64,000 bases of DNA from Diadema setosum (Eukaryota; Echinodermata; Echinoidea; Diadematoida; Diadematidae), in assembly GCF_964275005.1 (NCBI RefSeq), contig NC_092701.1, positions 32,755,919 to 32,819,918 of the forward strand, written 5' to 3'. Position numbers and translations under genes: made by a program. This document shows, in pieces, positions 12,599 through 22,900 of this stretch; position 1 is the stretch's first letter, and each line of letters opens with the position of its first letter. Under the pieces are notes generated by a model. It worked only from the letters and a program-made list of their open reading frames with translations. It was not told the origin of the DNA and did no database searches.

Positions 12599-13098
12599 TC
12601 ACTCAGGGTATGAGACTTACAGAAAAGCCCATCCGATTTCGTTCAGTGGTCAGTGTGTCGCGACGAAAAGCTGACGAAAAGCATACTAAAACTTCTACAA
12701 AATAATTTTGAATCCTGTGACATTCTTTGTCGTCAGTAAAGGAAGTGGTTCAAAACGTTCAACCCAATTCGTTTTAGCACTTTAGTTAGGCATTATTAAA
12801 GTCCAATCTCCAAACAACTCGACTTGTTTTGTTATATTCCTGATGCCTACAGCCTCTAGGAGTCTACGCAACGTTGTGGATCGGGCTACACGACTTGGAG
12901 GAGGAAGGGGTCTTCGTCTGGTCCGACGAAACGCCGGTCGACTTCGAAAACTGGGCCAACAACCAGCCCAACAACACAGGCACGGGACCCAACTCTGACT
13001 GCGTGAGTCTCTTGGGCGGTTATATCGGCAAGTGGCACGATCGCTGGTGCCGCGCGTTAACGAAGCAGTACATTTGTAAGATGCCCTATGTCTACTAG
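9036..13098 (+). CDS. Secreted C-type lectin, copy 2 (three exons)
   Basis: Paralogue of the 2206-4492 gene with the same exon sizes and phases: 9036-9160, 11506-11692 and 12853-13098, 185 residues. Signal peptide, cysteines, WIGL, QPN and WHD are all conserved. Differences from copy 1 are residues 22-25 (STAA to CSTA, adding a cysteine just before the mature protein), E55G, V85A, D101N, S146T, H156S, F158L, S162I and G169W. Four of these fall in residues 156-169, beside the WHD part of the binding site. D101N creates an N-D-S sequon; the NNS sequon at 144 becomes NNT and so is kept. Introns are longer than in copy 1 (2,345 and 1,160 against 1,342 and 387 bp) because of transposon insertions. 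No stop or frame break, so it looks functional. Confidence 0.92.
9825..10802 (+). mobile_element. LINE 3' fragment in lectin copy 2 intron 1
   Basis: Begins where the match with unit 1 intron 1 stops. It encodes the C-terminus of a LINE reverse-transcriptase protein up to the TAA at 10052: TTYWNFLNNDIKNAPS then FKMRLKSFIL, the usual 'LWN-LP-I-NA-S-FK-LK' tail. About 700 bp of 3' untranslated sequence follow, then AATAAAG and a (TTGAA)n tail at 10773-10802. Severely 5' truncated. The same 3' end recurs at 58660-58807. Probably CR1/L2-like. Confidence 0.8.
10873..11296. mobile_element. MITE with GCCCCAGTCACAT inverted ends
   Basis: Ends GCCCCAGTCACAT and ATGTGACTGAGGC are inverted repeats. The interior is GC-richer than its surroundings and full of variants of CACGGATC and CCCGGATC on both strands. 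No coding capacity and no clear target duplication. Present only in unit 2. Confidence 0.65.
11506..11692 (+). CDS. Lectin copy 2, exon 2
   Basis: 187 nt after the acceptor CGGCAG and before the donor GTGAATAA, coding residues 43-104 (FFSYSRSW to RNDSQ). Phase 2 in, phase 0 out, as in copy 1. Confidence 0.92.
11732..11990. repeat. Long inverted repeat in lectin copy 2 intron 2
   Basis: Two arms of roughly 110 bp: the left arm has ACGCCATTTGTAG, CCTTCGTCAGTGTAG and ATACTAGGA, and the right arm repeats them as complements in reverse order. The centre is near 11850. Absent from copy 1 intron 2, so a recent foldback insertion. Confidence 0.8.
12019..12221. repeat. (AT)n microsatellites
   Basis: Two AT tracts, 12019-12076 and 12190-12221, around a short unique stretch. 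A third tract lies at 12548-12594. All are in intron 2 of lectin copy 2 and account for part of its extra length. Confidence 0.9.
12853..13098 (+). CDS. Lectin copy 2, exon 3 and stop
   Basis: 246 nt after the acceptor CCTACAG, ending TAG. The first 140 nt are almost identical to copy 1; differences concentrate between about 13000 and 13055, the part coding residues 146-169. Confidence 0.92.
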   Translation, partial: PLGVYATLWIGLHDLEEEGVFVWSDETPVDFENWANNQPNNTGTGPNSDCVSLLGGYIGKWHDRWCRALTKQYICKMPYVY

Positions 13099-13450
13099 GT
13101 GTAAGCTCTATGATAGCCGACATGGCGCAATGTCTACATGCTCCCGCCAGAGATGTTTAGCCTCCCTATACGATAGCACAGGTACATCTACCAAGATTGC
13201 AATATCCCTTTTGGACCACAATCCTAAACTTCAGATAATTGAATACACACAAATCATCCTGCCTACGGTAGTCTGCAGTGATATGACTGACACATGTGGC
13301 TAACTGCAAGTCCAAAATAGTAAGGGAGAGACCAAAGATACATCCTTGGAGAGACGATCGTCTTTTTTAATATTTAATTGGGGGAGGGAGTTGGGCCTAA
13401 CCGGTTAAGGGATGAGATGGTTCAGGGGGTAAAGCCACTTACAGACCTGT

Positions 13451-13596
13451 GGCCCGTTTCATAAAAACTAGTCATCAGTGACAAGATGTCATAGATGTGA
13501 CAAGCTACTGAAATCCTTGCATCTGATTCGCTGAGAGCAACTTTGTCATAGAAATGTGGTAGTTGTCACTGAAGACAAGTTTTATGAAACGGGCCC
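13451..13596. mobile_element. Short foldback MITE, GGCCCGTTTCATAAAA ends
   Basis: Starts GGCCCGTTTCATAAAA and ends TTTTATGAAACGGGCC, a perfect terminal inverted repeat. Inside, GTCATCAGTGACAAG and TTGTCACTGAAGACAAG also pair. A copy with the same interior but without its right end is at 33687-33799. Confidence 0.8.
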
Positions 13597-13835
13597 CAGC
13601 TTGGAGATTAATGCGTGACTAATTCATTCTCTGCCCACCGGGGTACATTCGAATATCACGAATATCACCAGTTTGCGAATATGTATTGTGCAACCACATC
13701 ACCACATCAACCATATTCACATGCACAAAATTTAGCAGGGACAGGGACTATGGTAAGGGGGAGGGGAGGGGGAGGGGAGGGGAGGGGAGGGGAGGGTTCC
13801 GTTTCGAGATTCTTCCCTGCCACCGAAGTACGCAG

Positions 13836-14477
13836 CCCCCATCTCACTAGGAAGTCGACCATGTATACAGAATATTTAAGAACCGGCGACGAGCAAACTA
13901 CAAATCGTATCCTACAATGAGACAATTTTTATGAAGATGTATTTGAAAAAAATTACAACTTAATTTACTTTCATTGACTTGGAATGGTAAATGAAAAACA
14001 AACAATTTGATAAACAGAGTAGATTCGTACTGAGTGTACGTGGAAAATGAACTTTAATACGTTTTTCTCCATGTCCACCTTCCTGGTCTGTGCATCACTT
14101 TCTATCGTTCATGGTTGGTTCCTGTTACATAATACTGTAAAAGCGGTAATTTTCATGGGCGATGGGGGCCGCTTTCGATGCGCTTGAGTTACGCCTAACG
14201 CGTTGCTACCCCGTCAGAGTTACGAATGTGGCGCTTTTAATGCGCTCGTGAGGCGATTGTGATACGCTCTAAAACCACGGTGAACTCGCAACGGAAGTTT
14301 TGGACATGTTCAAAACTTCCGTAGCGAGGTCGCCGACCATGGCGATGGTGGCGACCCTCCGCGCTTCTGAACCGTTCAAGATACGATGGAGAAGATTTAA
14401 AACGATCAAGCCACGATCCGCCGCGCTTTGTCGATTTTTGATGATCGTAGCGGAATCGCCGTCTAGTGAGATGGGGG
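13836..14477. mobile_element. 642-bp element with CCCCCATCTCACTAG inverted ends
   Basis: CCCCCATCTCACTAG at the left and CTAGTGAGATGGGGG at the right frame a segment that interrupts the unit 1/unit 2 match (unit 1 continues uninterrupted at about 5557). The interior has an inverted repeat around 14286-14329 (CTCGC-ACGGAAGTTTT against AAAACTTCCGTAGCGAG). No target duplication is clear and no coding capacity is visible. Confidence 0.7.
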
Positions 14478-14810
14478 TATAAGGAGCTAAGGGAAGTATT
14501 AACCCTTGAACAAACCATCCAAGAGTTTAACCCGACCCCGACCCCCCCCCCCCCCCCACACACACACACACGCACAAATGTTCCGCCGCTCATATTGAAG
14601 TAGAATAATTACGCTTGATAGCCTCGGTGGATTAAACATTGGAATTTTCTCATATTTCTTGCAGGTATCAAGTGTGTTGTGTTGAAAGCTACCTGCAAAT
14701 ATTTGTTTCCGATTTATAATCACTTCTGTGTGTTGGGTTACGTGCCTGTTCTTTTACTAATTAGTAGGTAATAACATTATGTCACAAGGCAACTATGCGT
14801 GTCTCTGCCT

Positions 14811-16800
14811 AGCAGCCCCTCTCACACATACAATCTATCCCTACTTAACGGTACAGACTCCTTCAAATTCGCCAAAGTTATCCCCATCTATAAAAGAGAA
14901 GATCTTTCAATGGTGAAAAATTATAGACGCATCTCATTGTTACCTGCAATATCGAAAATTCTAGAAAAAGTAGTTTACAAGCGTCTCTATTCGTTCATGG
15001 TTGAAAATGAAATATTAAATGCGAATCAGTTTGGTTTCAGGAAAGGACTTTCTACCGATTATGCTATAATTAAATCTATTGATAATATTATTGATACGCT
15101 TAATAAAAAGGAGCATATAATTGGAGTTTTTATGGATCTTAGTAAAGCATTTGACACTATCGATCATGACATTTTATTTGAAAAATTACACAATTATGGC
15201 GTGAGAGGGATTACGCTATCGTGGTTCACAAGTTATCTAAGTCATCGAAAACAATATGTTGAATTTAAATCCAGTCACTCAACATATTCTAACGTGTCAT
15301 GTGGTGTCCCTCAGGAATCTATCCTCGGGCCCCTACTTTTTTTGATTTACATTAATGATATTATCAATTCCTCTCCTCGTTTAAACTTCATCTTATTTGC
15401 AGACGACACCAACGTTTTTTATTCCCACAAGGATATTGTAACACTGGTTGATACATTAGATACGGAATTAAGTTAAATTGGTTTAGAAGTAACAAGCTTT
15501 CATTGAATATTGATAAGACATGTTTCATACAATTTCATACGCTTCAATCCCAACCCACCCTTCCTCAAAGTATTTCTATTGATGATATGAACATTGCTAA
15601 GAAACATTCAACCAAATTCCTAGGAGTGACCCTAAGTAGCAATCTAACTTGAAATACTCATGTTCAGAATATTACAACAGCAATATCTAAAGCAACTGGT
15701 GTTTTAAGAAGAATAAAATATTTCATTAATGATAAAATTTTAATAATGTTATACAACACTTTATATTTACCATATGTAATGTACTGCAATATTGTATGGG
15801 GCAACTGTAACAACACTAAATTGAACACAATTGTTCTTCTCCAGAAAAAGGCTCTTCGTATATGCACACATTCAAATTTCTTGGCTCACACTGATCCCAT
15901 ATTTTATCGCGTAAAAACTTTGAAGGCCCATGATTACTTAACTGCCATATTTATGTATAAACACACTCGAAATTTATTACAATTTTTTTCATAATGCCCT
16001 AGTAACCAATGATTATATTCACTCATTACCCTACCCGTCGTTCCCATGATTTTCAGTTAAGTAATCCAAAGCTTTTACTTGCTCAAAAGTCGATCAGACA
16101 TCACGGTTCGGATACATGGAACACTCTTCCTGAGGAGTTGAAACAGTGTGCCCCCTTGTTTTCACTCAAAGCAAACTTAAAGAAGCACATTTTATTACAG
16201 TATACTTCAAATACGAACTAAAAAACAAATAATTTATATGACTAATGTTGGTCTCCCGATAGCAACATCGCATATCGTTCCCTCTTACCAGCAAACCAAT
16301 TCTATTATTCTAAATTCCAGCCTATCTGCCCTTGTGCACTTTCAAGCACCTGCACGCACATTCACCACCATCACACATCAGAGTTTATTTTCCCCTGCTA
16401 TCTTCGCAGCAGAATTTGTATTGTTACGAATCTAGTACGTCCCTATCTTTTCCTCGTGCCGGCCATCTTTTCAAGCAATGCTTATAATGGCGGCCCTCTG
16501 CATATATTGCTTCTTAACTACAATTGTTATTGTAGTCCCTGCTGCATAGACATGCATACTGTATATTATATCATTGATTTCCTTTTATATCGTTGTTTAT
16601 GCAAGTCAAACGACTCTGTAGTAAATTTACTTTGTATATTTCCTACATGTTCATGATTATGTAACTTATGTATATCGTTGTTTATGCAAGTCAAACGACT
16701 CTGTGTTGAATTTACTTTGTATATTTCCTACATGTTCATGATTATGTAACTTATGTATATTGATTTACAGAAAATAAAGTACCTATCAAACAAACAAACA
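14811..16800 (+). mobile_element. 5'-truncated LINE with reverse transcriptase
   Basis: Starts abruptly where the unit 1 match breaks (unit 1 position about 5896) and resumes it at about 16801. The first frame, to 15476, carries the reverse-transcriptase palm: SLLPAISKILEKV, FMDLSKAFDTIDHDIL, CGVPQESILGPLL (usually PQGSILGP) and FADD. It then shifts frame with further stops (for example before 15660), and the C-terminus appears around 16040-16220 (WNTLPEELKQCAPLFSLKANL). The 3' untranslated region has an 85-bp direct repeat (16586-16755) and ends AATAAAG then (CAAA)n. Jockey/CR1-like by motif. Broken, and inserted after the duplication. Confidence 0.9.
16586..16755 (+). repeat. 85-bp tandem repeat in LINE 3' untranslated region
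   Basis: Two nearly identical copies starting TATATCGTTGTTTATGCAAG, at 16586 and 16671. They differ mainly at GTAGTAAATT against GTGTTGAATT. Confidence 0.9.
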
Positions 16801-17017
16801 AAAGAGAGAGAGAAAGAGAAAGACGTAAAGATAACTTTTAAATCGATACACTTTGAAAGAAAAACAATTTTTAATAGCCCATAATTTCAATAACTGCAAA
16901 ATTCAGTCCATAGTGCATGTGCCCTTATCATTGCAAGACATTGGAAACTTTTATCAGCTCTCGTAGAAAATGCAGGTCATTGCTGAAAATTATTTTGCAT
17001 AAATAGTGTTTGAGATA

Positions 17018-17048
17018 TTAAGCACATTATGACGCAAGCAATTGTTTC

Positions 17049-17098
<50 letters not shown>

Positions 17099-17195
17099 AT
17101 ATAAAACAAGTAAAATATAATTATTTATCAAACAAATTCATATGATAGAGAATAAGGGTGGAAGATATAGAACAAGGAAAATGAGAAAAAGTAGA
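17018..17195. repeat. Third partial duplication unit, with empty TTAA site
   Basis: Sequence from the TTAA at 17018-17021 onward matches the start of units 1 (449) and 2 (6659): GCACATTATGACGCAA, an AT tract, then AGAGAATAAGGGTGGAAGAT. The match fades near 17195. Left of the TTAA the sequence matches the end of unit 1 (about 5950-6104). The family A MITE seen at the other junctions is absent. Confidence 0.85.
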
Positions 17196-17400
17196 GACCA
17201 ATCAAGAACATTGCACACTCCTAATTAAGGTACATTATTTTCATCAAGCAGGAATTGCTTTATTTCAGTGTTACTGCTTTTGATCAATAAAATAAGAATG
17301 GTATTTAAAGTAAATACGACCATTCTTAATTATGGAAGAGAGTGTTTTGAAATGTAGTTTAAAGAGGAATTAATATTTTGAGCATTCCTATCGTGTTATA

Positions 17401-17417
17401 ATACACACACGCACACG

Positions 17418-17491
<74 letters not shown>
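17401..17491. repeat. (AC)n(AT)n microsatellite
   Basis: An ACAC tract running into ATAT. No gene is visible between 17196 and 17778 apart from this tract. Confidence 0.9.
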
Positions 17492-17497
<6 letters not shown>

Positions 17498-17778
17498 AGG
17501 CCTATTGCTTGCTTTACCTTACTAAGAATAAATGAAAAGAGAACTATCATAAACTATCACAACCACATAATCGCTGACTCTATACATCGGAAGACGTGCA
17601 CATTTTAGAATTTAGATCATCTTGCATTTACAATCACACCTATACACTCTCGCATGAATTTAGCAGTATCCGAATGTTACCCATTCCGTTTGAATCCTCA
17701 CCTCAAATCACGTGCACACAAACGAGAAGTTATCATGTCGAACAATTTTCTCTCCTTTTTCCCTTTAATGTCATTTAA

Positions 17779-18169
17779 AGGGACTGTACAGTACTTGTTG
17801 AGGTGGGAATTCATGTTTTGAACATTCCGAAGTGAGATAATGAGAAACCTCTTATGAAATATGAAAGAGCATGTGATTTTAATAAGGATTCAATGTTTAT
17901 TTGAAGAAAATTGGTTTTCAAATGGCTGAGATATCCAAAAAGTGATAATAATAAAAGGCGACAGACAGACCACGCCTTTTATTAGGATCTCTTTGTCTCA
18001 CCTTGTTTTTGGATAACTATCTCAGCCATTTCAAAACCGATTTTCATCAAATAAACTTTTGATACTCCTTAGAATTGCATGTTCTTTGACATCTTATAGA
18101 ATGGTTTCTGAATATCAGGCAAAACGTTAAAAGCTACATCCTCACCTCAACCAGAATTGTACACATCCT
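17779..18169. mobile_element. TTAA foldback MITE, family B, copy 1
   Basis: Flanked by TTAA at 17775-17778 and 18170-18173. The two halves are inverted repeats (GGTTTTCAAATGGCTGAGATATCC against ACTATCTCAGCCATTTCAAAACC). The same family occurs at 22123, 50343 and 61890, always TTAA-flanked. No coding capacity. Confidence 0.88.
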
Positions 18170-18173
18170 TTAA

Positions 18174-18992
18174 GATAGTACATGTATAAGAATGTAGAGA
18201 CTAATGTTTAAGTAAATTATATTTTGTTTCCTTCTTTGACCGCCGTCACATCAACCTATGACTATAGCCGTCTCCTATAATACTAAGGATTAAAGTAAGC
18301 AATTATTTTACTTCTTTGTTAATTGTATTTTGTAGATAGATAGATGGATAGATAGATTTTATAGATACAGACATGAAACCACACAAAGATAAACCAAAGC
18401 AAACACAAAGAGTAGGGATGGTCACCCAACATGCCCAAACCACAACATCCGTATACAGCTTCGTTCCCTTAATACCACGTCCTTCACTGATTAAGGTGGC
18501 ACCTATCTAGGTTCTCCCAGGGAGGTTTCCTCTCACCTCCCTGGTTCTCCGTAACCTGCAGGCGTATCAATGGCGAGTATTGTACAGTAAGTGAACAGCG
18601 CAGTGCCAAACTTTCGGGAAATAAAAAGAAAAGACTGACAAACAAAAGAAAACCCACTGGAGTATAAAAGCTTCAGTAGGAATGGATATCACTGATATTT
18701 ATCCCTAATCTATTTCTTTCATTTCAATGCATCTTTTACAAGCTCAAACACTACCTGTATACGTACACACATCACAATCAACATTGGAATCATTGTTTAA
18801 AGACATTATTTACCATTTGCAGATGAAAAAAAGCACCCCCAGCTTTAGTGATTCAAAATAGTTCTAAATTGTGAGTTAGGGATAAAAACTACCAATGTTA
18901 AAATTTTAGTCAGTATAGTCAATGTCATGTATTGTTAAATACAGAAATTGTGAACAATAGTTAAAATAGTGATGTTTCTAGACTAAACCGTC

Positions 18993-18998
<6 letters not shown>
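18174..18998. other. No gene recognised
   Basis: AT-rich sequence with a short (GATA)n tract at 18337-18356 and a hairpin near 18517-18545 (CCAGGGAGGT and ACCTCCCTGG). Nothing coding was recognised. Confidence 0.5.

Positions 18999-19043
<45 letters not shown>
18999..19043. repeat. (AT)n microsatellite
   Basis: AT tract directly after the 3' end of the LINE fragment at 19044-19330, probably grown from its tail. Confidence 0.9.
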
Positions 19044-19049
<6 letters not shown>

Positions 19050-19330
19050 CAGTGCTTATATAGCGTATATCACTACCGTGGTGTCTCAATGCACTTTAAG
19101 GGAGAGGGATGAAAGTAGAAAGAGGAAATGTCGTGTACAATGTATGAACCATAAATGCAAAACCAAACTCATTCATAATACTTTTTGAACAGAAATGTCT
19201 TGAGAGCGGTTTTAAACTTTAACACTGTGGGAGCTTCTTTTATATAACACGGAACAGCGTTCCACAGTATGGGAGCAGCATTATGGTTTATTGAGAAAAA
19301 AAAATAGAATGATGGTATCTCCTTATATTT
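19044..19330 (-). mobile_element. LINE 3' fragment downstream of the FMO gene
   Basis: On the minus strand it encodes AAPILWNAVPCYIKEAPTVL then KFKTALKTFLFKK, the C-terminal tail of an L2/CR1-like LINE protein. A short untranslated region follows with GCTATATAAGCACTG, then the AT tract. It holds an AATAAA (minus, near 19290) that the host gene upstream might use, which is speculative. Confidence 0.75.
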
Positions 19331-19614
19331 TAGGATTCACTGCGAAATATTTTGGAATGTTTTGTGGGACAGCTGACCTCTGCTTACACATATGCATCAA
19401 ATGTGATATTGCTCCTAATGGTAAACAGTATGTTTAACAAAGATTCTAACATTGTCCTACACTGCGTTTTGTTCCTGACAGGAAGCGAATTATTATACAT
19501 TATGGCGTTCGTATTGATTCAGGGTTGAATGTAGTTGATATACCCACACCATAGAGTTTCCTGACCTATAGGGGCAGTCTGTCAGTTTCGCGCATATTAT
19601 CCTAGGTGGGAGAA

Positions 19615-19935
19615 TCAACAAAGGACCGTGACGATGAACCCCAGGGCCACGATGAAGAAGAGAGTCTTGGCAATATTGACGATGAGGCCGTAATCAGACG
19701 CGCTCGAAGGGACCGGCCTGGTGCGCGTGGCAAACCACGTGTTGTCCCACGCCGACAATATGGCGTCGCGGGCGCCGGACCAGGTGTTTGGACCAACCAG
19801 ACGGTAGGTATAGGGCAGCGCGGGGCCGAAGAACATGCGGAAGGCGATGACGGGATCGGTGAGCAGCATGGGCCAGAATTTGGGCCGGGCACCGATGCGC
19901 TCCGCCACCATGTCTTGGTAGGGGACTGCCGGAAA
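19615..19935 (-). CDS. FMO: FMO exon 8 (last) and stop
   Basis: 321 nt, residues 426-531 and TGA, after the acceptor CTCCTAG. Contains MLLTDP, FFGPALPYTYRL and GARDAIL, all typical of FMO C-termini, then the hydrophobic anchor. Confidence 0.92.
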   Translation of the reverse strand, partial: FPAVPYQDMVAERIGARPKFWPMLLTDPVIAFRMFFGPALPYTYRLVGPNTWSGARDAILSAWDNTWFATRTRPVPSSASDYGLIVNIAKTLFFIVALGFIVTVLC

Positions 19936-22900
19936 CTAGGAGGAGAGAAAGACGAATCTCAGTTATTCGCGTATCCGCGCAGGTCGTGAGGGGTGTTGGA
20001 CACAAAGTGCTCTGTGTTCAGGTGGAATTCACGTGAGGTTGATGATTTGCATCGCGTACCTTTATTATGGCAACATTCACACAAATATGCACACACACAC
20101 ACACATTCATACACAATACGCCACGAAGTTATGAGACATGGCCGGCGCCGCGTTTTTAAAAGTGTGTGTGGGGGAGGGGCGTAGTTAATATTTCTTGTGT
20201 CACTTCCGGGTTTCATCAGCTAACAAGCAAAAGAAAAGAAAGGTAAACCACTTTTTTTTATTCTAGTGCCACTTCGGGGTTTAAAAAAAAAAAAGGTGGG
20301 GGAGGGGGCCAAGTGGTTAAACCCTATGAGTATTGTTATGCAAAAGAAAAAGTGGGGACCCAAGCCCCCTACCCTCCCCCCCCCCCCCCCGGTCGCGCGT
20401 TGAAATTAGCCTACCACTGCGCTACATAGTGGCTGGTCAAGATTATCATCTCTTCATTTATCTACATAGGCCTAATTGTCTATTCATCTGTATGTCCATT
20501 CATTCATTCATTCATTCATTCATTCATCCATTCGTCTTGCGTTCTGAGCTTTACTATTTTGACTCAAGGAGCTTAATGATCTCCAGTGCGGCTCAGAAAA
20601 GTGCCACCCTCTTTCAAAACATCACCAATTATCCTTGCTGTCGGAGTAATCTGCACCTTCATTAACGTTGAGGAACTTGATTCGACTCTGTCCAGATTCG
20701 CTGACGGTTTCGCAAAGACATAATAATGGCAAGAGATATTGCATCACTTTCAAGAAATGCGGGTAAACTTACGAAATTCTTGTACTTTCCGTAGCGATTG
20801 AGCATGATGTTCTTTCGCCTCTGAATGTCTTTCAACATCACGTCCAGCGGGGGAAGTTCCGCAAGGCCCTTGAAGACGCGCGTGGCGTACCTGGCCTGCA
20901 TCTCGAAGACCGGTCCGTGCGCCCCCATGGTCTCGGCGAAGCCAATGGCGGCGAAGGTCTTGTGCTTCAGGCGTGGCGGGAAGACATACAGGTAGAGCTC
21001 CAGGTCCTTGGTGCCGTCTGCGAGGAAGAGAGGGAATGGGAACTTGACATGACGTGTCGGGGAAAATGCGAGATGGGGGTGGGAGGGGGACAACGTTAAA
21101 GGAAGGAAAATGAGAGTGTCGTATATCTACTGATAGTTACGAGGGAGGTTGTATCAGAAGAGGAGGTGCTGTTGGTATAGAGGATGTAAGCAGAAAGAAA
21201 GAATCGTCATCTTGATGACTAAGGACAATACATCTGACGATGAGGATACGAGGCGACCACAAGGATGGCCAGATACAGGTAAACAAAGGAAGAAAAAAAG
21301 AATGTAGTGTGTCTATGTTTGTGTGTGTGTGTGTGTAATTATGTGAGAAGGAGAGAAGATAACTCCCTGAGCAAAAGAATTCTTAACGACTAACCGCAAA
21401 TGATGTCGTTGTCCACGGTCGGCGCTCTGAGATGGTAGCCTGTGGCGTATACGACGAGACCGAGATCATCGACCACGGTCCCGTCCGTGAACACCACGCC
21501 CCGTTTGGTGAAGTGATCTATTCCAGGTTTGCAGACCACCGCCCCGCAAATCGCCCTGGAACCAATGTCGTCATTGACCATCACCTGAAGCAGTATAGCA
21601 CATGCACGGAATAATGTGACTCTCACGCTCACAGAAAATAAAGATATCCAATTAAATTTCATTTCAGTTCAATTCAATTCAATTTCTATTTTCCACTGGT
21701 GGGACTGAACACCCTCGTCAGCCAAAGGCTGCATGGTTTTCAGAGGGATTCATACAGATTAAAAATTCAAACATAAGAAATGAAAAGAAAACTATATACA
21801 TGTAATCTAATTTTCACAGACAAATTGAATTAGAATCCCATTTTTTTTTTGGGGGGGGGGGGTCAATTTTCACGTATGAAGAGGATAGTGATTTCAAGCA
21901 CAGTTTCTCCAATACAACATATTCAAAGAGTAAATTAAAGGCAAGCAAAAATGAAATTCAATTTGGAAAAGAAAACCGGTCTGATATTTTGGCTGTATAT
22001 TGATGAGTGCAATGATTGATACTCTTTAGAGTTTCGCGTCTATACATTCATGACATTCAGACCTGTAGTTTATTAAGTAAAGTATTTGTTTTTATGTATC
22101 TATAGAGAAATATTAGATTTAAAGGGCTCGTATAGTTTTGGTTAAAACCTAACTTCAGGTTTTTAACACTTTTGGGCTAGATAATGAGAAACCTCTTATG
22201 AAATATGAAAGAGCACGTAATTCTAAGAGGAATTCAACGTTTATTTGATGAAAATTGGTTATGAAATGGCTTAGATACCCAAAACAGAGCAATACTAATA
22301 AAATGTGGGACCCAAATTTTATTACCATCTCTTTGTTTTACTTTGGTTTTGGATGTCTCAGCCATTCCAAAACTGATTTTCATCAAATAAACTTTGAATT
22401 CCTCTTAGAATGGCATGCTTTGTACGATTTCAAATTGGCTTCTTGGTATCTCGCCAAATCCTCAGCTCCACCAATACTGTACCATCCCTTTAAATTATGG
22501 CTACATATATTGCTACACATACTATAAGAAACACCTATTTCCAAAAAGTCGGGCCGCTCTCAATTGAATATGATACGCCCAAAAACAGTCTATGTAAGAA
22601 ATGTTTGGCATGCATGCATGCCAAACATTTCTTACCATAAACTGTTTTAGGGCGTATCATATTTAACTGAGAGTCGTCCGTCTTTGAGGAATGTAATTTG
22701 GTTGGCGTACTTTAAAAGTTCATTTGCAGAGGAACATTTTTTTTTTTTCAAAGTTGGCTTAGGCAAATCTGAACGATAATTAAAGGAAGATGTACACAGA
22801 AACATAAATGTGAAAAAGGGGGACGCAGAAAAATGAGTACAATACATCTATTAAATAAGATAAGCCATTTAAAACGTATGGATTTCCAAAAAGTATTTTT

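Larger units (their letters stand above)
6659..17017. repeat. Tandem duplication unit 2
   Basis: Second unit of the lectin duplication, 10.4 kb against 6.2 kb for unit 1. The extra length comes from insertions absent from unit 1: elements at 7316-7792, 9825-10802, 10873-11296, 11732-11990, 13451-13596, 13836-14477 and 14811-16800, plus AT microsatellites in intron 2. Confidence 0.85.
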
